Both the position numbers and the translations under genes were made by a program. From the NCBI GenBank assembly GCA_029098225.1, contig JAQXNX010000010.1:310001-374000 (forward strand): a stretch of 64,000 nt of DNA. The letters are read 5' to 3'. Below the pieces are notes generated by a model. The model was not told the origin of the DNA. It worked only from the letters and a program-made list of their open reading frames with translations, and searched no databases. How positions within the stretch are numbered: position 1 is the stretch's first letter; each line of letters opens with the position of its first letter. This DNA is from Spirochaetales bacterium. Lineage in GTDB: Bacteria > Spirochaetota > Spirochaetia > Treponematales > Treponemataceae. Below, in pieces: positions 1-8,145 of the stretch.

Positions 1-724
1 AACACTTGTCCCTGTATGCATTTATCCTTCGGGTAAGGACAACAATCATGGCGGGCGCTGTCTGTGCGACCGGCGGGGCAAGTTGTGCTTTGATTTTATT
101 CAGCATATCAGAATCGTTGACTATGATTAAATCCGTTGTCTGCTTGTTGCATCCTGAAGGCGCATCGAGGCCTGCTTTTGCGATTGTCAAAAGATCTTCT
201 TCCGGAACGCTTTCCTGCAAAAATTCGCCACGGTAACTGTGACGGGTTGAAATCGTGTTGATTGCACTTTTGAGTGACATCACATAAATCTGGCAGGGAT
301 TTACCTCGTCCCAATATTTTGGGAAAACTTCCAGTTCCTTAAAACCGAGACTTTGATAAAAGGCATTTGTAATATCGTAATCGGCATAGACTCCGGAGCG
401 GACGGTCTTAACCTGAATGAACTCATATCCTTTTCTGGCAGCATAGTCTTTGGCGGCCGCAAAAAGTCTTCTTCCGATTCCTTTTCTGTGGCATTCCTTT
501 CGGACTCCCATTACGGCAAGTTCCATTGTCGCTTTGCCGGTCTCTTTCAGGCAAAGAAAGCCCTGGTTTTCATCTCCGTTCATCGAAGCCCAGAAAGGCT
601 GCTCCGCTGATTCACGGATGTACTTTTCTCTGCTTTCTTCCACCTCAAACCACTCGGGAAGTGCTTCCAGAATCTGTCTTGAAATCTTTCTGCGCTCGTC
701 GGCGTCTTCAATAAATTTTATCAT
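1..724 (-). CDS. GNAT acetyltransferase fused to nitroreductase-like domain (partial)
   Basis: The frame opens at an ATG at 722-724 and stays open to the window edge (241 codons), so the C-terminus is missing. Residues about 1-155 read as a GNAT acetyltransferase, with the acetyl-CoA loop seen as 'RKECHRKGIGRRLF' and a C-terminal 'NAFYQSLGFKEL' motif. From about residue 165 the sequence changes to a nitroreductase-like start ('RHSYRGEF', 'PSGCNKQ', then 'DLIIVND'), the usual FMN-contact region of that flavoprotein family. The two parts are continuous without a stop. Substrates cannot be told. There is no clear ribosome binding site; a TATAAT lies 14 nt before the ATG. The alternative that these are two genes is unlikely, because no start codon with an RBS is seen between them. 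Confidence 0.72.
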   Translation of the reverse strand, partial: MIKFIEDADERRKISRQILEALPEWFEVEESREKYIRESAEQPFWASMNGDENQGFLCLKETGKATMELAVMGVRKECHRKGIGRRLFAAAKDYAARKGYEFIQVKTVRSGVYADYDITNAFYQSLGFKELEVFPKYWDEVNPCQIYVMSLKSAINTISTRHSYRGEFLQESVPEEDLLTIAKAGLDAPSGCNKQTTDLIIVNDSDMLNKIKAQLAPPVAQTAPAMIVVLTRRINAYRDKC

Positions 725-840
725 ATTCGTATTTTCATATTATAGGGTTTGTAATTTTTCTACAAGATTTTGTTTGGGATTTCAGTTACGGGAATTCGAC
801 TTTAGACTTGTTATTGCGTGCTTGGTTTTGCAGCATAGTT

Positions 841-1608
841 TTATTTTATCATTATAGCCGTAAGCATTCTTTCTGTTTTTGATTTTGTTCTTCTGTACGA
901 ACAAAATTTAAATCCTTTATGCTGAGAATGAAAGGTGCAAATGCCTGTTGAAAAAATATTCGATGCTAACACACCATTCTCTTCCAAAGTTACTCTTATT
1001 GCTTCTTCAAGGTTTAAAAGAAATTTTTCTTGATTTTTTGGGATGAAGATTTTTTGTAATTCCTGTGAGGAAAAACTTTTGGAAAATTCTTCAAAAACAT
1101 CTTGCCCAACTTCGTAGCATTCTTTGCAAATATGAGGACCAATTGCAACAAGCATATTTTCGCTCAAACATCCAAACTTACTTTTCATTTTTTGAATTGT
1201 AACTTCTGATATTTTTTTTACAGTTCCTTTCCAGCCGCTGTGAACCATTGCAATAACTTTTTTTATAGGATCGTAAAAATACACGGGAACACAGTCTGCT
1301 TCCACCGTACACAAAAGAAGATTTTTTTCATTTGTAATCAAGCCATCATAGGGCTGGCTTTCATCAACAGGGTGAAGAATTCCATCACCGCCATTTTGTC
1401 TGGTTACAATTTTAACAATATCTGTATGCGTCTGTTTTGATTTGACCATATCTTTAGGCGTAATTCCAAGCTGGTCGCTTAATGCCAGATAATTTTCACT
1501 AGCTTTTTTATCATCATAATTCCAGGCTGTGGTGTCGGAACTTGTATAAAGAGTTATTACACCGTCAGTTTTATCCAATTCCGTAATAGAAAAATATTTA
1601 ACAGACAT
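841..1608 (-). CDS. pgeF: PgeF/YfiH-family peptidoglycan editing factor (multicopper-oxidase-like/purine nucleoside phosphorylase fold)
   Basis: 255 aa, normal length for the DUF152/YfiH family. The family's metal-site motifs are present: 'KQTHT' (His61), 'EADCVPV' (Cys106) and 'HSGWKGT' (His123), followed by 'AIGPHI' and 'CYEV', with a terminal 'FCSYRR' in place of the commoner FFSYRR. Members bind zinc or copper and have been described as purine nucleoside phosphorylase/adenosine deaminase-like enzymes and as factors that prevent wrong amino acids entering peptidoglycan; which role applies here cannot be told. The start is set by a strong AAGGAG about 5 nt before the ATG. That Shine-Dalgarno lies inside a 31-bp direct repeat. 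The gene stands alone, downstream of the XRE-type regulator. Confidence 0.88.
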   Translation of the reverse strand: MSVKYFSITELDKTDGVITLYTSSDTTAWNYDDKKASENYLALSDQLGITPKDMVKSKQTHTDIVKIVTRQNGGDGILHPVDESQPYDGLITNEKNLLLCTVEADCVPVYFYDPIKKVIAMVHSGWKGTVKKISEVTIQKMKSKFGCLSENMLVAIGPHICKECYEVGQDVFEEFSKSFSSQELQKIFIPKNQEKFLLNLEEAIRVTLEENGVLASNIFSTGICTFHSQHKGFKFCSYRRTKSKTERMLTAIMIK

Positions 1609-1612
1609 ATCT

Positions 1613-1754
1613 ACTCCTTAAACACCGCGTTAGCGGTCGCGCAAGGAAGCGCGAAAAAAGCAGCTTTTGCCGACGGCAAAAACTGCAAGAGAAAAAAGTA
1701 CAGGGAGGTACTTTTTTCACACAACTCCTTAAACACCGCGTTAGCGGTCGCGCA
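1613..1754. repeat. Two exact 31-bp direct repeats containing the pgeF ribosome binding site
   Basis: The same 31 bp, built round ACACCGCGTTAGCGGTCGCG, occurs at 1613-1643 and 1724-1754 (period 111 bp). On the minus strand each copy ends with TAAGGAG; in the copy nearer pgeF this is the gene's Shine-Dalgarno sequence, and in the other it leads nowhere. The core is GC-rich in an AT-rich spacer and has the inverted pair CCGCG/CGCGG-like halves and the word GCGTTAGCG, which recurs in other intergenic GC-rich patches of this window. It may be a duplicated 5' leader. Confidence 0.75.
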
Positions 1755-1800
1755 GGGATTTGCGACTCTTTTTTATGCAATAATTTTATTCGATATTTCT

Positions 1801-2421
1801 TCAAGGAGCAACATTTAACTGAAAAAATCCGTGATGATTACAATATGCATAAATTTTTTTTACATGAGCACGTTTGAATCTTGCTTCTGCAGTCTGTTCA
1901 GGATAAAGCTTTTTAAATTGAATTCCCGAATCAGAAACCGCAGCAATAAATGAAATAAAATGTTCCTTTGTCATTGAATGATTCAGATAAACATAAAATT
2001 CATCTTCCACAAAATCAAAATGAATAGCATGTTGATTATCAGATAAGATATCGATTTCTTTATCATTAATATTTTCTGGTTCCAAAGGTGGCAGTTTTAT
2101 TCCACAGCAGCTTATTAATGCTTCGCCGATTGTTTGAATAACATTTCCGCAAACTGGACAAACATAAAATTTTGCTTTTGAAATATTTGATACCCGATTT
2201 TTATTTTGAATATGTTCTCCAGATAAAAGTTCTATTACAGAAATATCCAGCGCTTTTGCTAAAGGTTCAACAAGACTGATATCAGGAAATCCTTGGCCAG
2301 TCTCCCATTTACTTACAGCTTTACTTGTTACAAAAATTTTTTCGGCAAGTTCTTCCTGTGTTATTTTTTTTCTTTCGCGTAATTTTTTAATTATGCTTCC
2401 AGTGATGTAATTGTCTATCAT
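1801..2421 (-). CDS. XRE-family regulator with C-terminal superoxide-reductase (desulfoferrodoxin)-like domain
   Basis: 206 aa. Residues 8-65 are a Cro/CI helix-turn-helix ('ITQEELAEKIFVTSKAVSKWE'-type recognition region, residues 20-40). A metal knuckle follows (Cys88, Cys91, Cys105, Cys106), then a domain that resembles superoxide reductase: 'YLNHSMTKEHF' gives His148 and His154, and 'YCNHHG' gives Cys194 and His197, with His134 upstream, matching the His/Cys ligand pattern of the SOR iron centre. Similar HTH-SOR-like proteins occur in gut Firmicutes and spirochaetes. It is plausibly a redox- or metal-sensing repressor; that is inference. The start has AGAGGA 6 nt upstream. An inverted repeat upstream (2465-2491) could be its own operator. 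Confidence 0.8.
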   Translation of the reverse strand: MIDNYITGSIIKKLRERKKITQEELAEKIFVTSKAVSKWETGQGFPDISLVEPLAKALDISVIELLSGEHIQNKNRVSNISKAKFYVCPVCGNVIQTIGEALISCCGIKLPPLEPENINDKEIDILSDNQHAIHFDFVEDEFYVYLNHSMTKEHFISFIAAVSDSGIQFKKLYPEQTAEARFKRAHVKKIYAYCNHHGFFQLNVAP

Positions 2422-2464
2422 TATTTTCCTCTATACAGTGTTCTCGCAGGATAACGCTAAATTT

Positions 2465-2491
2465 ACTGCATGTAGTGCACATTAATGCAGT
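2465..2491. promoter_or_regulatory. Inverted repeat upstream of the XRE/SOR-like regulator
   Basis: ACTGCAT at 2465-2471 and ATGCAGT at 2485-2491 form a perfect 7-bp inverted repeat with a 13-nt centre, about 45-70 bp upstream of the regulator start. A position between start and likely promoter suits an autoregulatory operator, but this is only a pattern. The rest of 2422-2683 holds nothing else I can name. Confidence 0.35.
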
Positions 2492-2683
2492 TATGAAGTA
2501 AATATGGGTTTTCTTACAAAATTGACTTTAACATAACTGGAGTATAAACACTACCTACGTTTCGTGGAGCATAATTAATATAACTATGTTAGTTTGAACT
2601 AATTTTATAAAGTGCAAAGCCTGTTCAAACATCAGCAAAAGCTCAATTCCTGATTTTCATTTGACTATAGTGTTTTTTGAAAA

Positions 2684-3373
2684 CTATTTCCATGGACGGG
2701 CTTTTTGTAACCAGCCCTTTTCATTCCAGTACTTTACATCAGCTTCGTTCCAGCCATTTTTTTGAAGTGTGCGCATAAGGTAAAAAAAGGCTTTAGTTTT
2801 TATTCCTGTTTTAACTTTTCCATTTTTTCGCTGGATTTTTTTTGCAATGTAAGATGTTTTTTTCTCTATAATATTTTTTTTCTTTGAGCTTATCTGATCC
2901 CAAGCTGTTGCAGAAACTGCTAAACCAATTTTATATGGCGTTGAAACACCCCAATAAAACAGACTGTCTGACATGTCTTTTATTGAGGATTTCATTCCAG
3001 CTCCTGCGGCAGTTGAAATACATACAGCCTGTTTTTTAAACATACGTTCGTTAGGACGATGAACTATCCATCGGTAGCCATAATGGTCAAGAAAAGCTTT
3101 CATTGCTCCTGATACATGGTAAACATAAACTGGGCTTGCAAGAATAATAACATCTGCTTCATCTAAGGCATTTGTGAGAGGATTGAGTTTTTCATAATGT
3201 GGACATTTATATTCTGCCTTTTTAAAGCAGTTTGTACATCCTGTGCAGAATTCGCCAAAATCTTTTGGAAGAAAAAATTCAGAAATTTCTCCTCCAATTT
3301 TTTCTGCTGTAATTCGTGCTATATGTTCTGTTGAGCCTTTATGATTTGTTCCGTTTATGATTACGATTTTCAT
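2684..3373 (-). CDS. Flavodoxin-fold NAD(P)H-dependent FMN reductase family protein
   Basis: 229 aa. The N-terminal 'IINGTNHKGSTEHIA' is the FMN phosphate-binding loop of the NADPH-dependent FMN reductase/iron-sulfur flavoprotein group, and 'ILASPVYVYHVSGAMKAFLD' is the second FMN-contact motif. A cysteine cluster at about residues 43-57 ('CTGCTNC' then 'CPHY') resembles the compact cysteine motif of iron-sulfur flavoproteins. The C-terminal 80 residues are basic and unassigned. The substrate is unknown. No Shine-Dalgarno is seen; a TATTCT box ends 6 nt before the ATG, so the mRNA may be leaderless. A monocistronic gene is likely, as spacers on both sides are non-coding. Confidence 0.75.
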   Translation of the reverse strand: MKIVIINGTNHKGSTEHIARITAEKIGGEISEFFLPKDFGEFCTGCTNCFKKAEYKCPHYEKLNPLTNALDEADVIILASPVYVYHVSGAMKAFLDHYGYRWIVHRPNERMFKKQAVCISTAAGAGMKSSIKDMSDSLFYWGVSTPYKIGLAVSATAWDQISSKKKNIIEKKTSYIAKKIQRKNGKVKTGIKTKAFFYLMRTLQKNGWNEADVKYWNEKGWLQKARPWK

Positions 3374-3421
3374 AAATCAAGAATACCACTTTTATTTTGT
3401 ATTTACTACAGTTGAAAAGTC

Positions 3422-5335
3422 TTAAATATCTCTTTCCTGCATATCGCGAAGAAGATAGAATGTTTCTCTATAAGTTTGCTTGCGTCTGCTGGTGAGAATG
3501 TATTGGATGTCTGAATAAACTTCCGGGATTTTAATTAATTCTGAAAGCCATGGAGCATATCTTGTTCCGCTTCCTTCTTTCAGTTCTTTTATAAAATCAT
3601 CAAGCTTTTTTCCCGAATTATAACTTCTTCCAACTGTATCAGTAGCTGCATCAAGACAATCTGCACAAAGAACTAAATCTATAATTGGTTTTAAAGAACT
3701 TTTAGAAGTATCAAAATCTTCAGGATAGCCGCGGGAATTGTCATACCATTTATGATGTCCCAGAGCTACCTCTGCATACTGTCGGGTAGAGGCATATTTT
3801 TTTAGAAGATTGTAGCCGGTCTTTGGATGAGTTTTAATCAAATCAAATTCCATATCAAGAAGCCGTCTGCCGTAAACAAAAATAGTATCAATAATTGTTG
3901 TTTTTCCAAAATCATGGCAGCAAGCAGAATGATATGCAAGATTTAATATTTCATCATATTTTTCTTTTATATTATCTACGGACTTACAGTCTAGAACTCC
4001 AATAAGCTTCTCCGGCATTTGATTAAGTAGATGTCGGCAAAGACATTCTGTTATTAGACCGACCATTATTGAATGAACATATGTTGGCGGGTGAAATGCT
4101 GCAAGATATTGTAACATCATCTGTTCGCAGGTATAACCGCTTGGATCTTCAATAAACTCATCAATAATATCACAGTAATATTCAAGCATAGAAGAAATAC
4201 TTTCTCCGTTAGGCATATGAAAGGCATAAGAAAGAAGATTTTTGTAAATAGTTTGAATCAGATTTTGATCCTTCATTGAATAATGCTTTTTATCTATGAG
4301 CAAAAATAGTTCAAGAGGAATATGAAGATTTAAATAGCCCGCCCCAGCTCTATAATCTTTTTTATCACATTTATTATAAATATTAATTAAGGCTTTTTCA
4401 TAAGCCTCTTTGTCAATTAATCCGGCAAAAAACTTATTATGGATTAAAAAAAATTCACAAAAAGCCTCAGATTCACCTCCCTGAAGAATTTCTGCAAAAT
4501 AATCTTTGTTTGAAATAAATAAATCAGATAGTTCCTGAGTCTTTTTATAAATTAATAAAATTTGCTCTTTTGAAAAACCCGCTGCATTCTGTTTGTCTGT
4601 TGACATAGATAAATATTGAAGTGCACGATATTTGTGATATCTCCATTCATAATTCGGAATTAATTTTTGATAAAATGGATCATCAGCAAGTTCCAGCATA
4701 TGCAATAGTTTTTCTATTTGCTCTTTATTTTTATTAGGATTATTTTTAATTCCTTCGTAAAAAGCTATACTGAAGCGTGTATTTGTAACAATTATTTCGC
4801 GGCATTCTTCATCTTCAATTTTTTCGAATTTTTCTTTTTTAAGAAGATCAAAATAAAATTCACTGATTTTAAAACCCAAGTCGCGATAATGCTCTGAAAT
4901 TTCCGGATAACTGGTAAGTCGTTTTGTAATGATCATCAAATCATAAATTACGCCAATCTGAACATCCTTCTCTTTAATTTCCTGATATATATTTCCTTCT
5001 TCACTGGCCAGAGAAGCCAGTTTATCTGTAATTATAGAAACTATCGGAAGATCCAGACATTCTCCCGCTTCCGGATTTATAAGAGAATCACTGAAAGATA
5101 CTAATTGATTAATTTCACTTGTTTCGAGTTTTGAAGTCTTATCCAGATATGGATAAAAAAAATTGTTTAAAAACTCACGATTTTCTTTTGCAAGTTTTCC
5201 TATTGTTTCAAAATTTTTATGAAGCTTTAAAGCATAATCATCTGCGTTATCAAAATCTCCAATAGATGGCGAAGATAGAGATCTGATTCTAGAAGTTCTT
5301 TCTACGTATTTTTTAAATTCTTCATTAATTAACAT
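3422..5335 (-). CDS. HD-GYP domain protein, probable cyclic-di-GMP phosphodiesterase
   Basis: 637 aa. The N-terminal 400 residues are helical with no family I recognise, perhaps TPR-like. The last 230 residues carry HD-GYP hallmarks: the HD pair in 'CHDFGK', then 'IKTHPKTGYNLL', 'HHKWYDNSRGYP' and 'LVLCADCLDAATD'. HD-GYP enzymes hydrolyse c-di-GMP to GMP. The Gly of the usual DGSGYP is replaced (DNSRGYP), so specificity is not certain. No membrane segment is seen, suggesting a cytoplasmic enzyme. It starts 4 nt after the S41-like lipoprotein, so it is probably the last gene of the pyr-led transcript. Confidence 0.82.
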   Translation of the reverse strand: MLINEEFKKYVERTSRIRSLSSPSIGDFDNADDYALKLHKNFETIGKLAKENREFLNNFFYPYLDKTSKLETSEINQLVSFSDSLINPEAGECLDLPIVSIITDKLASLASEEGNIYQEIKEKDVQIGVIYDLMIITKRLTSYPEISEHYRDLGFKISEFYFDLLKKEKFEKIEDEECREIIVTNTRFSIAFYEGIKNNPNKNKEQIEKLLHMLELADDPFYQKLIPNYEWRYHKYRALQYLSMSTDKQNAAGFSKEQILLIYKKTQELSDLFISNKDYFAEILQGGESEAFCEFFLIHNKFFAGLIDKEAYEKALINIYNKCDKKDYRAGAGYLNLHIPLELFLLIDKKHYSMKDQNLIQTIYKNLLSYAFHMPNGESISSMLEYYCDIIDEFIEDPSGYTCEQMMLQYLAAFHPPTYVHSIMVGLITECLCRHLLNQMPEKLIGVLDCKSVDNIKEKYDEILNLAYHSACCHDFGKTTIIDTIFVYGRRLLDMEFDLIKTHPKTGYNLLKKYASTRQYAEVALGHHKWYDNSRGYPEDFDTSKSSLKPIIDLVLCADCLDAATDTVGRSYNSGKKLDDFIKELKEGSGTRYAPWLSELIKIPEVYSDIQYILTSRRKQTYRETFYLLRDMQERDI

Positions 5336-5339
5336 TTTC

Positions 5340-6218
5340 TTATCTGAATTCTATTCCTGTACAATCTATACCAATTTTTTCCAGAGTTTCTTTCATGTTT
5401 TCAGTGTATGAAAAAATATCTGGTTCGTAACCAATTCCTTCACCTTTCCATTTTCCATCATCAGGAATTTTCATTTTTGTTGTTGGAACCCAGGCCCAGC
5501 AGCCGGAAGCTTTTCTTTCCACACAATTTCCGTAAGACTGCATTCCACCAGAATAAGTTCCAATAAGTTTTATATTAAGATCTGAAATATAAAAACCTGC
5601 GGCTCCCCAAACCTCTCCGCTGGAAAAACTGTATTTATCCTGCAAAACAATTACAGTTCCTGAATAATTCATATTTTTAAGAGAGTCAAAAAAATGGTAT
5701 TGCTGAAGATTTCCTCCACCATTGTTTGACCGCGCATCAAGAATAATGTAATCATATTCTGCTGCTTTATTTGCGCTTTTTACAAATTCTGCTGCGTAAG
5801 GATATGAATCATCGATTAAGCATGAACTGAATCGTATGTAGTAAGCATTACTTGTAGTTTTTTCAAAATAGGTATTTTGTTCGTCTTTACTTCTTATACA
5901 GTTTTCGTCTGTTTGTGGAATAAATTTCCAGACAGCATTGTAAATTTTACATGTGAAATGATAATCATGAACATATTTATCAAAAAGCTTAAAAACGTCT
6001 TCTGCAGATTTACACTTGTCCACCATTTTAATATTGAAGCCTTCTTTTTTCATATCAGAATAGCCACCGTAAGTATTTTTAATGACAGAGGTTACAAAGC
6101 TTTTTTCTGATTTAGTCAGATTTGCTTCAGAAGCAATTTCTTCTTTGGGTGAACTCACACAGGAAATAAACAGGCAGAAGAAAATTATTAATCCAAAAAA
6201 ACAAATTATTTTTTTCAT
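5340..6218 (-). CDS. S41-family peptidase-like lipoprotein
   Basis: 292 aa. A lipoprotein signal peptide ends in the lipobox 'LFISC' (Cys20), so the mature protein is expected to be anchored on the outer leaflet of a membrane. The middle has 'YIILDARSNNGGGN' and 'DKYSFSSGEVWG', the substrate-binding strand and serine nucleophile region of C-terminal-processing (S41/tail-specific) proteases. No PDZ domain is visible. The catalytic lysine cannot be assigned by eye. It starts 11 nt after pyrC with an AAGGTG ribosome site, and is directly followed by the HD-GYP gene, so it is co-transcribed with pyrimidine genes without an obvious functional link. Confidence 0.75.
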   Translation of the reverse strand: MKKIICFFGLIIFFCLFISCVSSPKEEIASEANLTKSEKSFVTSVIKNTYGGYSDMKKEGFNIKMVDKCKSAEDVFKLFDKYVHDYHFTCKIYNAVWKFIPQTDENCIRSKDEQNTYFEKTTSNAYYIRFSSCLIDDSYPYAAEFVKSANKAAEYDYIILDARSNNGGGNLQQYHFFDSLKNMNYSGTVIVLQDKYSFSSGEVWGAAGFYISDLNIKLIGTYSGGMQSYGNCVERKASGCWAWVPTTKMKIPDDGKWKGEGIGYEPDIFSYTENMKETLEKIGIDCTGIEFR

Positions 6219-6229
6219 AAAACACCTTT

Positions 6230-7687
6230 TTATCTTTCCAAAACAAGTCTTCCGTCTATAAATAATCCTTTTACGCAGCCGGTTAATGTTTTTCCTTCAA
6301 ACGGAGTTGCTTTTCCCTTGCTGTAAAAAACTTCGCTATTAACAGTCCATTGTTCATCCGGGTCAATTAAAGTAAGGTCTGCATCGTAACCTGTCTGCAA
6401 GAGTCCTTTATTTAGTCCAAGAATTCTTGCCGGATTTGCAGACATCAGCTTGCTTAAAAGACATGGATTCATTCCAAAATCTTTTACAAGAACTGAGTTA
6501 GCAACCGCAAAAGCAGTTTCTTCACCAGTAAAACCTGGAGCACCATTTGCTTTATCTTCCAGAGTGTGTGGAGCATGGTCGGTAGAAATTACATCAGCAG
6601 TTCCATCAAAAAGTCCCTGAATTAATGCAAGCCGGTCTTCTTCGCTCCTTAATGGAGGATTTACAAGAGCTCGTATAAATGGTTCTTTTGTACCGCAGAG
6701 GGCAAGATGATGAGGAGTGACTTCGCAGGTAACTTCAAAGGTGCCTGTTTTTTTTGCAAGCTCTTTTCCTCGTCTTACCGAGTCTAAAGATTTTTTTGTA
6801 CTGACATGGGCTATATGAACATGGCAGCGGGCTTGTTCTGCAAGAGTAATATTTCTTTCGGTTGCAATATCTTCGGACATTGCAAGAATTTTATTTGCCT
6901 GAGAAAGTTTAGCATCAATTTTAGAAATGGCATTTTCTAGAATTTCGCTGTCGCCATTACTGGATTTTTCAGAAGAATCTGTTCTATTATTATCTGTGCC
7001 CCAGGCAGAAAGGCCTACTTCCTTCATAATTTCCAGAGCTTCTTTTCTTAAAGGCTTTGATTTTTCGCTTAAAAGTAAATCTTCTGAATGGCAGCTTACA
7101 ACTATTCCTTTCATTCCTGCTTTAGCCATACCTTCAAGCATGACTGCAGAATCAATTACGTCTTTTCCATCTTCTGAAATTACAGGAATATATTTTTTTT
7201 CGAGAGAATCAAGGTGGGAAGTATCTTTTCCGTCAAAATCTTTTGTAATGCTCACTGTCTGGAAAAGATGTGTCAGGCCAATAGCTGCGGCTTCACGTTC
7301 AATCTTCATTGCAGTTTCTACAGAAGAAACAACCGGATTTGTATTCGGCATTGCAACAACTGTTCCAAAACCTCCGGCAGCTGCAGCATGTAAGCCAGAA
7401 TTTAAATCTTCTTTTTGAGTTTGTCCCGGATATCTTAAATGAACATGCATATCAATAAACGCAGGAGTAAGAGTCAGACCGTGTGCATCATATAAAGATA
7501 TTTTTTCATTTTCGGAGTGGCCGTCCTCTTTTAGCGTTGCTTTTGCAAAAGATTCAACGGTAGCAGCCGAAGTAAAATATCCGTGAAATACAGATCTAAT
7601 TTTTCCATCAGAAATTAAAACGGCTCCAGGAGTATCTGATTTTTCATCCAATAATCTAGCATTATAGATTAAAGTTGAAGAGCTCAT
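6230..7687 (-). CDS. pyrC: Dihydroorotase
   Basis: 485 aa, longer than the usual 420-430 aa. It catalyses the reversible cyclisation of carbamoyl-aspartate to dihydroorotate in pyrimidine synthesis. The metal motif is 'DMHVHLRYPGQ' with 'AMPNTNPVV' after it, and the C-terminal 'STDHAPH' supplies another metal ligand. Extra length comes from a Ser/Asn-rich insertion of about 50 residues near the middle ('TDSSEKSSNGDSE' region). The ATG overlaps the pyrI stop by 4 nt, so the two are translationally coupled. It belongs to the type I amidohydrolase-like group. Confidence 0.93.
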   Translation of the reverse strand: MSSSTLIYNARLLDEKSDTPGAVLISDGKIRSVFHGYFTSAATVESFAKATLKEDGHSENEKISLYDAHGLTLTPAFIDMHVHLRYPGQTQKEDLNSGLHAAAAGGFGTVVAMPNTNPVVSSVETAMKIEREAAAIGLTHLFQTVSITKDFDGKDTSHLDSLEKKYIPVISEDGKDVIDSAVMLEGMAKAGMKGIVVSCHSEDLLLSEKSKPLRKEALEIMKEVGLSAWGTDNNRTDSSEKSSNGDSEILENAISKIDAKLSQANKILAMSEDIATERNITLAEQARCHVHIAHVSTKKSLDSVRRGKELAKKTGTFEVTCEVTPHHLALCGTKEPFIRALVNPPLRSEEDRLALIQGLFDGTADVISTDHAPHTLEDKANGAPGFTGEETAFAVANSVLVKDFGMNPCLLSKLMSANPARILGLNKGLLQTGYDADLTLIDPDEQWTVNSEVFYSKGKATPFEGKTLTGCVKGLFIDGRLVLER

Positions 7688-8133
7688 TTTATATTTCCTC
7701 CATATCCCGAACCTGCCATATACAATGTATCACAGTATTCGCAGCGGTAAAGACCTTTTGATTTGTCGGCAAGAATAAATGTTGGTTTTACGTAATGTTC
7801 AGTTTGAGTTATACAACGTGGATTTTTGCAGTTGAAAACTCCCTGAACTCTGGAAGGCAATTCCATGTTAATTTTTTTAACAATTTTTTCGTTCTCAACA
7901 ACATTTACGCATATGTCCGGATCAATAAAGCCCAGTACTGAATAATCGATATTAATAATATTATCAATTTTTATTATGTCTTTTTTTCCAGATTTTTCCG
8001 AAGGAACATTCTGAATCAAACAGGAAGTAAATCTTGCTTTATCAAGACCAAGCCACTGATAAATCTGCCAGCCTGAACCGGCTCTAATATGATCAATTAC
8101 AAGTCCATTTTTTATTGTATTAACGTTTAACAT
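7684..8133 (-). CDS. pyrI: Aspartate carbamoyltransferase regulatory subunit
   Basis: 149 aa, normal for PyrI. The N-terminal allosteric domain has 'GLVIDHIRAGSGWQIYQWLG', and the C-terminal zinc ribbon has cysteines in 'CKNPRCI' and 'CEYCDTLY', which hold the contact with catalytic chains. PyrI makes the carbamoyltransferase responsive to nucleotides (CTP/UTP inhibition, ATP activation in the enteric enzyme). It lies 12 nt after pyrB with an AGGAG ribosome site and overlaps pyrC. Separate pyrB and pyrI genes are seen, not a fused pyrBI. Confidence 0.93.
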   Translation of the reverse strand: MLNVNTIKNGLVIDHIRAGSGWQIYQWLGLDKARFTSCLIQNVPSEKSGKKDIIKIDNIINIDYSVLGFIDPDICVNVVENEKIVKKINMELPSRVQGVFNCKNPRCITQTEHYVKPTFILADKSKGLYRCEYCDTLYMAGSGYGGNIK

Positions 8134-8145
8134 TTCTTACTCCTA

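Noticed and set aside
450-857. Plus-strand open frames at 353-610 and 450-857
   Set aside because: They lie antisense to the GNAT-nitroreductase gene and show no protein-like composition or ribosome site.
1598-1804. 68-codon minus-strand frame over the 31-bp repeats
   Set aside because: It only translates the two direct repeats (the peptide repeats itself) and overlaps the pgeF start.
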